A stretch of DNA of 64,000 nucleotides from Apteryx mantelli (GCF_036417845.1 NC_089978.1:89088007-89152006); one strand, 5' to 3'. Positions 38,709 through 53,391 are shown, counted from the stretch's first letter. Translations and numbers: made by a program. The notes: generated by a model from the letters alone, not told the origin.

Positions 38709-40891
38709 AAGGGAAGAAAGCTAATCTTGAATTTTGTTGATTTACTCTAGTTTCATTCATCATATTGCTGTAAATCTCTTCTGCAGGAGAAGAATCCTTG
38801 ACCTTTTGCCTCATGGTGTTCTTTAGTGGCCATACTGATATTTGGGTTTTAATATGGATTTAACAGTAGGTTATAGAGGCACTTTGAACTCTATCAACAT
38901 AAAAATTAATGCCAAATTTTTTTCGTCCCACCATAATGCAAGAAACTGAGTGTAATGAGGTTCCTGGGGTCATATACTCCTCAGCCTTATGGGAAGCATT
39001 AGGTTCTTGAAGAACGAAAAGTCACTTAGGAGGGAAGAGAAAAGTGGATGTGATCTAGATTCATGTGCACCAGTATTTCTTGAATGATTTGGAGCAAATA
39101 TGTTTACTTCAGTAGGGTAAGTCCTGGTGGTATTGCTGCAGACTGACTATGTTGCGCAGGGCTTTTGCTCAATTAGCTTCACTGCAAATTAAAACTCACT
39201 GGAAGATAGGTTGCATTGTAGTTTTTGTTCTGAAAGGTAAAACATTTTTCTTTAACTGTTTTTCATGTTGTCTGAAAAGTTATATTTTTGTAAGAATGTG
39301 TTACTTACTAACTAAAACTTATGCTTTAAGTGTTTAAGAGATCCCACTTAAAAGGAGGCAGGAAAAATATAACCCTTCTGTACATTTCCAAGATAGAATA
39401 AAAAGTGCACTATTCCCTAAACACTCTAATTCTGAACCAAAATGATACTGTTGATGAAAACAAACAAAAACACACACCCAGGATCTGTATTAAGTAATGA
39501 ATAAAGAACTATCTTACTGTGTCCCACATATAAACTGATGATGAAATCTGAGTAGGCCGTTTAGATTTTCAGAGTGCTATTGGAAGACTTGCAAAAATTT
39601 GCTCTATATTTGGTGTATAATTATTTTCGCATGTACAATTGTGCTGTTAAACTGCTTTCAGTTTGGAGCACTAAGAGAATTACTCTTCATTCTTACTATT
39701 TTAAATGATTGCAGTCAATGTTAATTCTTCAGTATACCTTGGGCCCAGTTGTTCTATGACCTGTGTATCCATAACTACTTCAAAGAGCAGAGCCTCCCTC
39801 TTAAGCAAGAGAGCAGTCTTGCATTTCCCCAAGTGTTTTAGCTGTTGTATCCATACCAGAAAATACATTGAAACTATTGCCTATGACCTAGTAGTAACTG
39901 CTCATTTATGATGTGGAACTACAATCAATATATTGTATAGGGTGCAAATTAATGCACATGTCCTATAGACAATTGTGTGTATCCTTAACTTTGCGTGCAT
40001 GATTACTCCCATTAATTCTGTGTGTGATTACTCATGTAGGTAGTGTTAAGCACACAGGTGTTCACTATGACAAGGCTTACAGGATATGATTTCCTGAGTA
40101 AGCTTGATAGATAGAAATCAGGTGCAACAAATGGGTGGGTGGTAGGTTTTTTTTGTTGTTGTTGTTTTGGTTTTTTTTTTTTTTTAACTTGTGAACTGGA
40201 AGGTGGTTTAATACAGTTGTTGGCTTGCTGTACCAAGGCTAGCACTTTTGTTTTGCTTAGATGCACAAAGCTGCCTGAACACAAAGATTTTGGGATAGGG
40301 GAATGTTCTGTAATCTGTTCCCTGAATGAACAGGGGACCCGAATTTGGTGGGTTAGGTTGCTGGTAGGTGAGAGGCAGCAGTGCTTGGAAATTTTTCCTT
40401 TTCAGTTGTTACAGTGTAAAGAGAGACTGAGAAATTACTTTTTTTCTTCAGAATTTTTCATGTAGTTTCTTTTAAAGTGATAGATGTAGTATAAAGCAAT
40501 TCAGCAAACACTGAACATTGCTATCTTATTTTTTTAAGTTGCTGAACTGGTTCTGAGGAAATATATATGAATTGTCAGTTTTTATTTATTTGTTGCTGTA
40601 GTAGAAATTTAAAAAAAAATTGTGCTAGAATTTTCAAAAGCAAACTGCAATAGCTGATCAGTTTTTCATGTTTAAGACCAATTGGGAAATAGCTATGATT
40701 GCCACACTGTGTATGCAAACAATTTCCAAGAAGTGGTTGACATGAGGTTTTTTTTCAGTTATTCTTTGCACTAAATGCTGCTTCCACCTAGAAATGCGAT
40801 TTAAAAATTTAAAGACTTGATTGGTAGGAGTTTGTGCAAAGAGAAGATTGCTGGCATTGTATCTGCTGCATCAGTGCAGTGCACATGTTAA

Positions 40892-40897
40892 AATAAA
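40892..40897 (+). promoter_or_regulatory. SMS: Candidate distal poly(A) signal (AATAAA)
   Basis: Canonical AATAAA with a GT-rich element about 20-30 bases downstream, the best-formed poly(A) context after SMS. It would imply a 2.8-kb 3' UTR. Confidence 0.4.
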
Positions 40898-41179
40898 GGT
40901 ACGCTGTTATTACTTCTGTGTTTGAATTGTTAAATACACCACAGATGCAGTGTTAAAATGACAGAATTAATGGATATGATGCTTACCATTGTACCTCCTT
41001 TTTTTTTTCTTTTGCTCTTCCATTTGTCACTTAACAAACATACAAAGGTACTTAATATATCTTTTCTGCTTCTCACAGTTTAGTGGTTTCAGTTCTTTAC
41101 CACATATATTCTTAGATAAGATACTCTGTATTGTGGAACAGTACTGTGATGTTGGCAATGTGGAAGATCACTGAGGCTT

Positions 41180-42170
41180 CACAGTGATTATTGCCTCGGA
41201 CTGTGGAATACTGCAATGTGACTTCTTTGGAGGTCTGGTAAAGAATTTCTTGGAAGTTTTTCTGCTGGAGCGGCAAGGTGGCTTTGAGTGGCTGGGTGAC
41301 TCATTGTGTGGCATAGAGAAAAGATAGGTTCAGAAGAAATAAATGAAGCATCAAGAATGACGCCGGCTTTGGAACAGAACTTTGAGGAAATGGAGAAGGG
41401 CATGAGCAGGACAGGCAGATTGGAGAAGTAACTCTGGGGTGGGATTCTGGGAGAGTATGTCAGACAATGAAAGAAGACTGACTTCTGAGAGAAGATTTAT
41501 TGTAGAGAGATTTAGGTAAATTTCAGCTAACTGGAAAGGAGAAATATTTGCATCTGTCCTAAATACAATAATAACAAGTGGCTTGGTAGTTGGGGAAAAA
41601 GAAGAGGACAAGCTTAAATCTTTAAGAAAGAAGTCTCACATACAGACTTTGTGAGGGTAGGATGAATAATTTTAGAGTGCTAGAGCGCCTATATGCACAA
41701 CAGGAAAGATGGGTATCTTTGGGGGTTGCACCCCCCACGCTCCCCTTAGGTTTGAGATGTTGACAGGCTGCTGGAAGGAAAAAGCTGAGGGGACAAGTGG
41801 GAGGAAGAGCACTCAATTTCTTATTTCACTTTTTAATTTAGGAGTAGGAGACTGCAGGTGATATGCCTGAGGAAAATAGGAGGAAGTCTCCAGACAAAGG
41901 AAAAAAGAAGTATTTGAAATTATTAATGGAGATGCTGAAGGAGCAAGTGAGAGAAGCAGCAGCAAAGGAGATGAGTGCAGGAGTGAATTAATAGCACTGA
42001 GCACCAATAGCAATGCAGGACAGAGTTAAGTCTTAGGCATTAGGAAGAAAGAAGAAATGTGGAATGGAGATGGTGGAAGGGTGTCATAGGTGAAGTTCAG
42101 ATAGTGTACACTTCAGATAAGTACACTTCAGTCAACTTGAACTTCAGAGACAGAAATGGAGAAGTAGAAG
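41180..42170. other. Purine-rich (plus-strand) block, possible old interspersed repeat
   Basis: About 1 kb is strongly biased to A and G on the plus strand, with many GGAGAA, GAAGAAA and GGAGGAAG words. Stop-poor frames follow one another on the complementary strand as a by-product. The style recalls ancient retroelement-derived DNA, but I cannot name a family. Confidence 0.4.
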
Positions 42171-44744
42171 GTAAGAAAAAAGGATGAAAGTTTTCATATG
42201 TGGAAACATTATTAGTATGCTTCTGCAGTGCTGGAAAAATTATGCAAAGCACAGAAGGGTTTCAGGAGCAAGACCAGTTAACGTGGGAAGCAACTGGGAG
42301 AATGAGCCAGCAGGAGGAACGGTAAGTGAGCAGTGCACAGCAGATGGGGGCAAGGAATGCATCTGGAGATACAGAGTAGGACTGCCAATTATACTGTCTA
42401 GTTTTTCCTCTATAGGTATCAGAGGAAGAACAAATGGAAATGTGAAATGAATTTTTAACTGAGGACTTATTGTAAGATGACTTAAGTATTTTAGGAGAAA
42501 GCAAGCAATGCTACTGGAAATTAAATGGTGACGGAAAGGAAACTGTTCAGTGTAGTATGAGATATATATGTTCAGAGTTTAGTATAAACAAATTTTAAGA
42601 TTACTCAAGCAAATAAGTTCAAAGTAAATTAAGACTTAAAGAGAACTGGGCTGTTTAACTGTCATTGGTTTTCATTGTGCATATGGAAGGCTGGAAGGCA
42701 GAATCGTGCCAGTGACCTCTCTGCTGCCCTCAGCTCAGAAAATTAGGAAGGCAGGACTGAACTAGCAAGTGTATGAAAACAAAAAAGCATTGCTACAGCC
42801 ATTGGGTTTTCTTAAATCTTGCTCGACTTCAGTGTTGTGACAACTTTATTGTATATTGTTTGAAAGGACAATAAGTTTCATGACCCGAGTGATGAATACG
42901 CAACACTTTCAATGTGCTGTATTGCCTATGCAACACTACTGGTATGATTTATTTTGAAAGACACAAAGACAAAAGCATTTGTTTTATTGATGTATAATGG
43001 AAACATCTTAGTGTCTGGGTAATCTTTGTATATATGATGGAATTTTAAAACAACACTTGTAGTAGATGAGAATAACAAAGCTTGAGTATTTACAGCTTTG
43101 TGAAGCATTTAACTGTTAACTGTCTAATATTCTAATATATACTTCCTTGTTTAACTTTTCTTTAGTTCATTATGAAAGCTGATACTTTTGTTTTTTATTT
43201 ATTTTTCATTCTATTCCTTGTCTAAATACTGCTCACAGTCTCGCACTGGAACGTGCTGGGAAATAGCTAATTAACGATTGGCTTCTCTTGTGGTGCTTGT
43301 GTGTTCTCCATGATATTTTATAACCACTGATTAGTTATTTGGGGTGAAGGGATGACTGAGAATGAGTTTTCAGGCAACAAGTTCTTGATGGTACATTGTT
43401 CAAAACCCCATTGAACACTGACAGAATACTTAAAGGCATATACATTGACTTCTGTTTTAATTTTAAAAAGAATGGACTCCTTTCTGAAAATTTTACCCAT
43501 GCCATTGAGTTAAAAAAAGTTTCTGTTGTCATTATAAAATTCTTACCGTATGTATAACAGGTAAATATTAGGGAAAGGAAGGACATCTGCTCACAATCTC
43601 TGAAGTTGATTTTTTAAGGCCTGTGTGCCTTAAGAAGTGGCAGTCAAGATGTACCTCAAGCTAACTTCTTTGGATTTTGTCCTTTTACTTAGTGAAGCCC
43701 TTTTGTGGCTTTACCTCCGTGGTGGATGGGATCAGATTCCACACTTCTGGCTATACAAAAGGGAGATTGCGTAAGGCTGCAGCAGAGATTAGGCAGCACT
43801 AAGGAAAGCAGAGACAAGTCATCAAAACAGCGGTTTCATAGCACAAGCTGTCCATCATGATTTGGTCTTCCCAGGTTGTCCTGAGCTGCCACAGGCATCA
43901 GTGGTTCTGGTTCTCTTCCTGCTGCTTTTTCCCAACCATCAACCCTTGTTTTGCCTTTGCATCCTTATAACATGGGAGAGCAGGAAGCAAATTCTCTAGT
44001 TTTTAGCCAGCCAAGTATAATTTCAATGGTAATTCTGTTGCTGTTTGGACAGTAGTTGAAGAGGTGGTCTATACTAACAGTCTTGAGAATAGTTAAGTGG
44101 TTTGCAAGTTAGCTGGAAAATACTCAAGACCTGGGACAGTCTGGAGATGGAATGGGGAGGGAAGGTAAAGATAGGCAACCTTTCTGGTTCCTACACACTG
44201 GCACACAAGCAAAATAAGTTGTGACTACAAGCTACCCCTACTCTGTTTGTCATATGTAGCTAACAAGGGTGCATTCCGCTTTTCACAAAGCGTGTCCAAC
44301 AGTGACTAATTTGCTAACCTTGAGCTTTGGGCACACTGCCATACTTACCAGCTGTCTCATGTTGATTATTTGCCTTTGCAGGTACAAAGTGAGCTCAGGG
44401 AAGACATCAACATTTGTTGAAGAGCTGATGATCTTCCTACATGGGCAGCGTGATACTGTTTTTCTATTATGTGCACTTTTTATAGTTCCAGACACTGCAT
44501 GGAATATCAGCTAGTAGGAATGGTTTAAGGTCCCTCAAAAGCAGAAAGCTAGCCCAAGGTAGTTGAAAATCTCCTAATGTGTGGGAGGGGAGGGCTAGCA
44601 GAAAGTGGACTGCAGTACACTAATGGATACCAACCACTTGCTCATCCTATCACATACAGACATTTGCATCAAAACTGTCTGGGCTGTCACGTGCATGTCT
44701 AATACTGCAAAATATTACATGGCAGTACCATATTCCAGTGATTT

Positions 44745-44759
44745 CCCCCCCCCCCCCCC
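44745..44759. repeat. C15 homopolymer
   Basis: Fifteen consecutive C in the intergenic region. Confidence 0.95.
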
Positions 44760-47700
44760 GCCCTCTTGGTGATATGTGCCAGGTCTGACAAAAATAAGCC
44801 TTAATATAGGGGTGCCTTGCAACTAGGATAGAGCCCAGACCCTAAGTGAGAGATGGAAGTTTGCCTCTTGAGTACAGTCCAAAACCATCAGCATGAAGAA
44901 TGGGAAGCCACTGTGCGTCATCACTTCCAAGCTGTGTATATGCAGCTGGGCCCAGTGTCTCTTTTCTCTTGTAAGCAAGGACTGCATACAGTCGCTTTTA
45001 CTGCACTGTGTGTCAGGCTTGCTGTGGATGCTGTTCTGTGCATGGGCAGTAAGACCAGAGCACTCCAGGAGCACCTGGTATATTGGGTCAATCCAGATTT
45101 GAGGTGCTGTGCTCCCCTAGGAAGCCTCTTACCCTTCTTGGAGTGTTGGGTGAATTGCACAGGTCTGGGTCTGGCAAAGTTAATCTGTACACATGTAATA
45201 AATTTGGTGCTCCTAGGAAGTACCGAACAGCTGTTTTGTATGCATAGTACATTCATGCTGCATAGGAATGATGGCAGGGAGAGAGATAAAAAGGAAACTG
45301 GTGGCTGAGAGGAGGCTGCTATTCTTGCCACAAGGGCAATCCATGCAGCCCACAGCCTGTTTCCAGGTACCCTGCTGGTAAGAGGGCAAGACAGAATGGA
45401 TGACTTGGACAGACTGGTGACTTGGATTGTTCTGGAGGACCATATGCAAGCTGGATGTGGAACACTTTTTAGCCTAGAAGATACGGTGATACTTTAAATG
45501 TGAGCGAGTGGGAAGACAGAGGTGAGAGGAATTATTTAGAGTGGTCTTCAAGGTACCTGGAGGAGGAGACTCATTAAAAGTGAAGAGTCCTAACCATTTT
45601 TAGGTTGTTGGCTGCTTGGCCTGGACATATGAAAATTCAGCTTCTGGAAGCTTTTGCCATCATCCCTAGTGGTAGTAATTATATCAGATTTAGCTCAAGA
45701 GAGCAATTGGATAGTTGAAATCTAGCAAAATCCTCCTGCATATTTTGTGTATTTTTATTCCATGGGTTGTGTTAGAAATACCATGAATTAGCTTGTTCAT
45801 AAGGTGGGCTTAACTATTAGATTTGCTAGAAGGTATAGTACCCCTTGTAATTTAATTAGCCACAGCTTCTCAAATGTCAAAAATACTTCAGGTTTGCTTG
45901 ACTGAATGGAGATGTTTTTAAAAAAAAAAAATTACTCAAAACAGTTTCTTCAATCCTACAGCTGATGTGTGAAGGGGTTGCTGTGAAAGCATTTCTTCTG
46001 GTAGCAATGCCATGTAAACAATCCTAACCATCTTCTCTACACCCCCAACTCTTCAGCCTGTGAGCGTGTTGCAGCTCTTGTGTGCCCATGTGGCAAACTG
46101 ATTTAGGTTAAAAATGAACCCGTAGAAAAATTAAAATGAGGAGGGGAACTGATCTGACTTAAACTACACTGCTGAAAAAAAAAAAAACGGTGTTAAGATT
46201 AACTTAAATGGTTCATTGTGTTGCCAGACAAACAATTGTACTGGCAAAACTAGGCATGGGAACTGGTATTGGGGGGGGAGGGGGGTGTGAGTATTAGGTC
46301 TGAGGAGGGCAGGTGGATAAGGGAAAATGTTTAAAATAAAGGCCTTAGAGTCTTAGTTTAGACCTGCTTTAGCAATACAAGGGGAAGAATTGTAAGGAGA
46401 GCTATTTTATTTTATTTTTTTAATTCTTGCTATTGTTCCACTCTAATTACATCTACTGAATTATTTCAATCATCCAGAAGTTTCAAATAATACAATTTTT
46501 TGGAAGGAGCTAAAAGGTAATCCAGCAGAAAATATGCCACTTTAGTCTAATGGAAGTTATGAAGATTTTTGTCTGTAATTTGTGTCCAGGTTCTGCATAT
46601 AGCTTTTTGTGGGTGTGTGCATTGTTTTGCAATTGCTTGTTGCCATTCATACCTTCAAAACTTTTAAATAAAATTCAGCTTATTAGTAATTTAACTCTTT
46701 CAGTTCATTTTAGATAAATGGACTGATCTTATTATGTTTTCTGGTGTCAGGTTAAAAATGATGATCATCCCACTCAAGTTTTAGATGTACTTCATAGCCA
46801 GGGTTGAGTTTTAAAGAATACATGGACAACGCCTATTTCATGCAATGTGAACTTTGCAATGTTCTTTAAAAAGAAATAAATATAAGACCTATCATTACAT
46901 TCTATTTTCACTACATGCAAAATTAGCAATGTGGTTTTAGATCCACATCCAAAAGGAAAACCATTATATGTTAAATGACTTACAAAGGTGAGCACTTTTA
47001 TACTGCTCAGTGAGCTACAGCTGGAAGAAAGTGTGTGGGCCACAATGACGCGTTCTAAGGTGGCTTCCTTAATCTAGTAGAAGTGATGCCACCATGCATA
47101 ACAGGTTTCATTCAGCAAAGTGAGGAAAAAACATAGGATAGTACTAGATTATGCTTGTGGACTTGGCTGTCTGGTGATAGTGGCTGAATTTTTTTTTTCC
47201 AGTGAGTTGCAGAAGTGTGAGCTTTTTTGCACATTCAGTTGTGAACCAATAACATTCAAATACATTTAAAATTCAGATCCACTAAAATACATTTTAAGAC
47301 ATGCCAATCAAAAAAACCCCCCATTTTAATAGCTTTGAATGTTTTATGGTACCTCCAGATTCATGCAACAAAAGGTGCTTTTTATTCAATATTTTGTAAT
47401 GTATAGTACTGTTTTATAGTTGCTTTTATCTCTAAATACAGTGAAGAAAACTAGACAGTTAAAACAAGCACAGCATACCCACAAAAGAGTTTATGAAAAG
47501 CTAAAAACATATGTGATTCCTGCTATGAGCATGTTTTCCAAAGGTAAAGGCTGCAGTTCTCTAAGGAAATGCAGTCACAGTATCAGGAAAAAAAGCTTGG
47601 AAGGGACCCTGAGTTAATGTGATTGGCCCATAATGAAATGAGCTGTGTCTGCATCATTCCTGATACCTATTCTGGTTCTCTCAAAAGAGTGATTAGTGAC

Positions 47701-50700
47701 TGCAGAGGGAATGAGTTACTTCTGGTGAAGGCCAGTAGCTCAGTGGAAAGCTAGGATTCTACTGCACAGCCTTATCTCTGACCAGTTTCTGTAATAAGTT
47801 TTGGTACCAGTTAAGAAAGTCAAGATGAGCTTGTGTAAGAAGAGCAGGTCTTAAACAGACACTAGGAGGTGTAAGGAAAAGCTTCAAGGAAACAGAGGGG
47901 TCTCACTGAAACCTGTTGATGCCCCAGGCTGCAGGACCATGTCCATACATGCTGGCTTGTGCTACAGCACAGTCTGGCATCTGATCTCTATCCTGAACAC
48001 ATTGTGATTCATGTCTTGCATCTGTGTTGTTCTCCTGACCCCAGCCCTCTGAACATGACGGTACTTCCAGGTTGTGCCTAGATGGAGTCATGCTTGGGAA
48101 GTCTGTAGGAAATTCTCTCACTCTTCCTAGCCCAGATGTAGTCTGAGTGTGAGGATCTTTCTCTCTGGGCTGGGGAGATGGAACATGACCCTACAAGCCC
48201 ATATTTTCTCTCATTAATCGCTGCGTCAAAACTCATCATTTGTGAAGGCCGTGATACCTCTAGTTCGCTTTTTGGAATGTATTGCCTGGCTGTAGAGTTT
48301 TGCCTAAGTAAAGTAGATGTTATTAGGATGTTCTGGCCAATCTCATCTCTGTACATGGTGCTAATTACAAGATGCTTATTCTGACTATCTCTTTGTATAA
48401 AAAGCACCATGTTCTTGGAAGTGTGCCCTAAGTATTGCAGTAGAATTGAGTAATGTATCTCCCACTGCAGCCAACCAACTGAACCCAGCAAAAGTTTGAT
48501 CACGTTTGTAGAAGTTTATAAGGGCTATAAGCAGAAGAAGTATCAAATCTATCTTAGTGAAAGATCAGTGAATTAGCCAGGATCCTGCTCTTCCTTTTTA
48601 GTGGGCAAAAATTCTTTCATTTGCTTGAGAAGTGCATGTTGAAGAATCTAAGGAAACTTTTTTTCAGAAGAGTGATCCTTTTTGCAAGCTTTACAAAAAA
48701 GTTTAGTTTCATTATTTGGTCAGCCTGGTTTTCCTTCCCTGTAAGAATGTTTGGTCTTGAATGTTTTTGTCATTGTTATTAGCTTCCATAACTATTACAT
48801 TCATTGCACAGTTATTTAAATGTTTAAGAGTAGCTAGTTAGAATCATACTGAGTCACTTTCATCAGACAGTCCCAAACGCAGCTACTTACTCTCAGGTTC
48901 CAGCAAAGGTTTACTGGGGATGATACAGTCATTCAGTCTTTGGGTTCTAACAACTATTTTGGCTGCATTTCATACAAAGCTCAATACTGAAATTCTCATT
49001 CTAGTAACAGTTGCACCTTTCACTTTTTCCTCCGGTGTAGATAAGGCAATGTATTCCCACTGAGTGTGTGGGTAGGGGTGGAGGGTTAATCTTGATGTCT
49101 TCTCTCAGTAGCTGCAAATCCACACCTCTCCTTTTCAGAGTGTCCCTTCAAATTTTCATTATTGCAGTCATGCAGTTGGCATGCAGTTGGTGTTTGATGG
49201 CTAAAAAGGCAAAGTTGTGGTTGTCCTCAACAGTTTAACATCTGTGAGTCTCTGGTTCCCCTTTTGAGCTTTAACCACATTTTTAATACTTACTTTACTG
49301 CTCAGTTTCTATTCCATTTTTGTCTTTTACTAACAGAGATATGAGCATTATTATTACACCTTTAGCTAACCCTAAGATAAATATTTCTGCCCAGAGCAAA
49401 AGCAATGTTTGATATTTTTGCTTAAAAAAAGCCCCTTTGAGATTTCTGCTTTCCTACTCCAGTGCATGCAAAAAATGTCACAAAAAAAAATCACTACATG
49501 TGGGGGTTTTGGGGGGAGGGAAGGGGAGGAAGTCCTAGATAAATCCTCTACCCAAGCCTTACAATAAGCTTGAAGTTAATACACTGTTCATTTTGAATTT
49601 AATGAAAATATGAAACACTGACTTTGAGATGTGTATATGAACATGGCATATAGTCTGTGCAAGTGTCCACATGTTTTACTCAGACTTTTTTTCCTATCAG
49701 GCTTGGATATAAATACATAAAAATGAAAGGGAGTGACAAATCTATGTGTTTTATAGCCTTGTGCCAATTAAAAAAAAAAGAAAAAAACACACACTGAGCT
49801 TTATTTTAGATAAAGATGTTAGAAACTTTAGGGAAGGGCTCCCAGAGACGTAGCAATTTGGTTTACAAAGATAATTACATTTAGTTCCTGACTCTCTGGT
49901 TCTTGGAGACTTCTGTGACTCAAGGAAAACAAACATTTGGTCTTGATTACTCTGTCCCGTGGGGCCTTGTGCTGTGGTTTCAACCTAAAGTGATTCTGCC
50001 TTCCCTTTCATGAGAACTTGGTGATCAAATGCATTTAAACCCTCTGGAGGTGCTGCTGTATGTAGTTACTAGATATAGGCGTAATCACTGAAGCAGTATT
50101 AAGATAGTGACATGAACCAACAATAGCTGGAATTACCTCAGCTAAATCTTGACACAAAGTCTCTTGCTGTCATGGGACACTGTATTTAGGGCAGCATGCT
50201 TAATGTGAGATTTTTCTGGCTTTTAACTATATGCAAAGTTAATTGTAATCTCATTTTGACATGAGAGAGAGGAAAAAGAATCCACTTGAGTAAAATGTAT
50301 TAAAATAAAAATGAATTTAGGAAGATCCCAAGCTTGTTGTAGCAAAACTTGGAAGAGCAGAATGGCTTTTCAGTCAGGCTCTCTTCCTCTGAAAATAGAG
50401 CTTATGTAACTGTGCTTTCCCTTGCTTTCTTCTCTCTTCCAGCCCCCACCTTGCTCACTAACCTTTGACTTTGTTGGCCAATTTCAGCCAGACTTGGCAG
50501 AGGGGATTTGGGCTCAAAAATATTAAATTCTGGCCACCTTTTGCATGGGTGGAAAGGAGTTTGTTCCCACTACAAAGGCTTCAGTGCAAGTACAACCTAG
50601 GTAAACACATGGGAATGTTTGGTGGCAAGGGAAGTGACAAATGGCCTTTGTGTGAGAAGAGCCATCACCAGAGCTTATGCCTTGCAGGACAGCTCAACTC

Positions 50701-53353
50701 TACTTCCTTGGCTAGTGAACCATTGAGGAGTTTGGGGCATGATTTTTCAGGCCTCCTGCAGAGGCAAGTGAGCGGATACCCTCTCACAGTGATGGGATGC
50801 CCCCAGTAGCTGCTCAGTGGCACTTCTGTGGTGCAGTGGCTCCTGGCTTCCAGCTGTCTCTGAGCTCTGCCTCTTCTGATGATAAGTTTGTGTGGATGTG
50901 CTAACACCTTTGGGGATCCAGGCATGGGAGCAGGCAAGGGCTATTGCTTTTGCAGAGACAGTCTTGCTGCTCTGAGAGACTGGTGGGCCCACTAGGACGA
51001 TCACCTTGGCAGATGCTGAAGGACACATCCAGGCCTGGTGCCTCTCCTCCTCTTTTGATTTCAAATGTTGGCAAATATACTTCTCATGACACACCTGGAA
51101 ATTCATCCATGAGACCCAAACTTTGGAAACCAACCTTCATTGCTCCCACTGCTTGTATAAATATTCTTTGTATTGAAAGCTGTGACTGAACATCTGGTCT
51201 GAGCCAATCACGTGATTATAGCTCCAGAGGCTGTGATACAGCATTTTAAAGAAAGAACAAAGTACCCATGCCCAGAGTACACCACTGCACCTACTGCTGC
51301 AGCCATTGGAAGTGTCGCATATCCCAGCAAAGTTTTTCAGTGCTTTTCAGCTTATGTTCAGAGTTATTTCATATGAACAAAGTCAAAAACTTGCTTTGAG
51401 ATATTCCATAGTATTTTTATGTATACACACACACACAGTACATAAACAATCTTAACAATCCATGCCAGCATGTACGCAGGACATGGACTCCGCTTTTAAT
51501 CTGCACAGTGGGAGGACAGATGAGTAGCGGAGTATGCACAAGTGATGGCTATCTGTAAACATGTTCTTATGATAGTGTGAACATGGCCTTTAAGAGAAGT
51601 GGTGTTTTGTTTAGTTATAATCTAATCTACTTCTTGAAGAAAAATTACCAGAAGACCTAAAGCAGTTCTTCTTTCAGCTTGAGAACATATGTATTGTTTC
51701 ATTAAAGTGCTTTTTTAAAAGCAGCTCTAAAAGGGCTTGTGAACTTGAGTGAATTAACTTTAATCATACCAGATGTTGGCTTTCATAGTGAGTTGCTGTT
51801 TGGGTTATATACAAGCACCTTTTGGTCAGAGAAAGCAGTGTTCCCTGCAGCAGAGCAGTTTTTCTTGGAGTAACAAGAATAGCTTGGCCTGCTTAAGAAG
51901 AAAAAAATATAATAATTTGGGGGATTAAAAGTGTAGGAGGACAAAGTTTTCTGCTTTGCAGGGTGTTGTCTCTACACTTGCAGTTACACTGAAGAGGTTG
52001 TTTGTGGAAAAGCTTACCACAAGCAATGTTCAGAGCCCTGCAAGGCCTGTTGGCTCTGTATTGGCTCTTAATTAATGACCCATATTCTCACAGCTGCACT
52101 GAAATTTTCTATGATGTGGCTGGACCAGTGGAAAACAATGGAGTTATTTATTTCCAGCTGTCTCTGCCGCATGAATAAAGGACCAATTTGTGCCAGAGTG
52201 TGGCTGCTGTTGGCTGCAGTATGGAAATTTGGGAATTTTTGTAGCCAAGAGAGTATCATTTATAAGATTGAGAGATCTAAGGACAAATGGTCAAGTTGTC
52301 TTCAAATGCAACATGTTGTTTTTTTCTCAAGCACGTTGCATGTGCTTAAAGTCAAGTTGGCCAATTTTGGCTACAATAGCTGCATAGTTTAAAAAAAAAA
52401 AAAAAAAACAACAAAAAAAAACAAGGCTCCATAATGGAATACTTGAAATGGAATAAAATATGACCTTGACTCTGATCCTTGCTAATTAATCTGTTTCAAC
52501 CAAGTTAGCATATACCTCCGAATACCTCCTTCATTTCATAGGCAGTGTACTGGGCTTTTCTGCTGAAGCCACTCAAGCTGCATCTGTCCGCTGGGTCTGT
52601 CTCCAGCAGTATGGTAGCGGCTATATTCTTCCTCTTACTATGAGTGAAAAATGCTCACTAGGGCGTTGCCACAGCTATGGTGCTTTGATTCTGAACTTTT
52701 TCTGTCAAGCTGAACTAATTCCAGTAAGGTAACTTGTCAACTGCCTCCCAGACAGGCAGTTCTTTAAATGCATGCTATGAGGAAGGAGTGTGAGGAAATG
52801 TTTTCTGTGTGTAACTAATATGTTAGCATAAACAAATGTTTTTACACATTCTTTTTTTAACTTTCAGAACTGAACTGATTTTTCTGTCTCCATTAAACGT
52901 ATCAGTAATTGTTTTAATACATTTTAAAGTTAACTAAATGCAAGCAAGACAAAACTTTTTACAATGTTCATGCTCGTTATAAGCAATCTTTCAGCAATCT
53001 TGGGCTGAATATGCACCAACCTTTGGCTGTTTTATTGTTCCAGACATTCAGTGGATGTTCAGTGACAGCCTGTGTAACTCTGGTCTCGACTTTACAGTGG
53101 AAACTAGGCAAAATACGTGGGATTTCTGTATGTCTGTTGAAAGTATTTGGTAACCAAACTTTGAGAAATGGGAACTTTCTTGAACTAGGCTATGTGGAAA
53201 GAGGAGAAGTTCACATAGTCCTTGTGAATTTAAATATCACACAGTTCTAATAGCCCTCTTTGCCTGATTTTATAACTGGCATAACTGATTGAAGTGAGAA
53301 TTGTGTCTGCTTACAAACCAGCAAGGTAATACACATACTCATATTTGTGAGTT

Positions 53354-53391
53354 TGTGTGTATGCATGTGTGCACATGTGTATACATGCATA
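53354..53391. repeat. Alternating purine-pyrimidine tract (38 bp)
   Basis: Strict purine-pyrimidine alternation over 38 bases, mixing TG, CA and TA steps. It is the longest such tract in the window and a Z-DNA candidate. Confidence 0.85.

Larger units (their letters stand above)
38140..40920 (+). other. SMS: SMS 3' UTR (end uncertain) and downstream flank
   Basis: AT-rich sequence after the stop. Candidate poly(A) signals are ATTAAA at 38472 and 38703, and AATAAA at 39397, 39500 and 40892. Only the last is followed within about 30 bases by a clear GT-rich stretch (TTCTGTGTTTG). A short UTR ending near 38.73 kb or a long one ending near 40.92 kb are both possible; alternative use is also possible. 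No coding content is recognised. Confidence 0.55.

Noticed and set aside
44853..45308. Longest intergenic open frame, 151 codons plus strand
   Set aside because: A 136-codon frame is open on the opposite strand over the same bases. No domain, signal or family motif is visible, and the composition is Cys/Leu/His-rich as in random sequence.
47590..47625. CR1-like phrase (TTGGAAGGGACC)
   Set aside because: Only about a dozen bases resemble the 3' part of avian CR1 LINEs and the flanks do not extend the match.
48078..48503. 141-codon open frame, minus strand
   Set aside because: No recognisable motif, no splice or poly(A) context, and another frame is open on the plus strand. Treated as chance.
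50465..51133. Overlapping open frames on both strands
   Set aside because: Explained by moderately raised G+C and fewer stop codons; no conserved motif.
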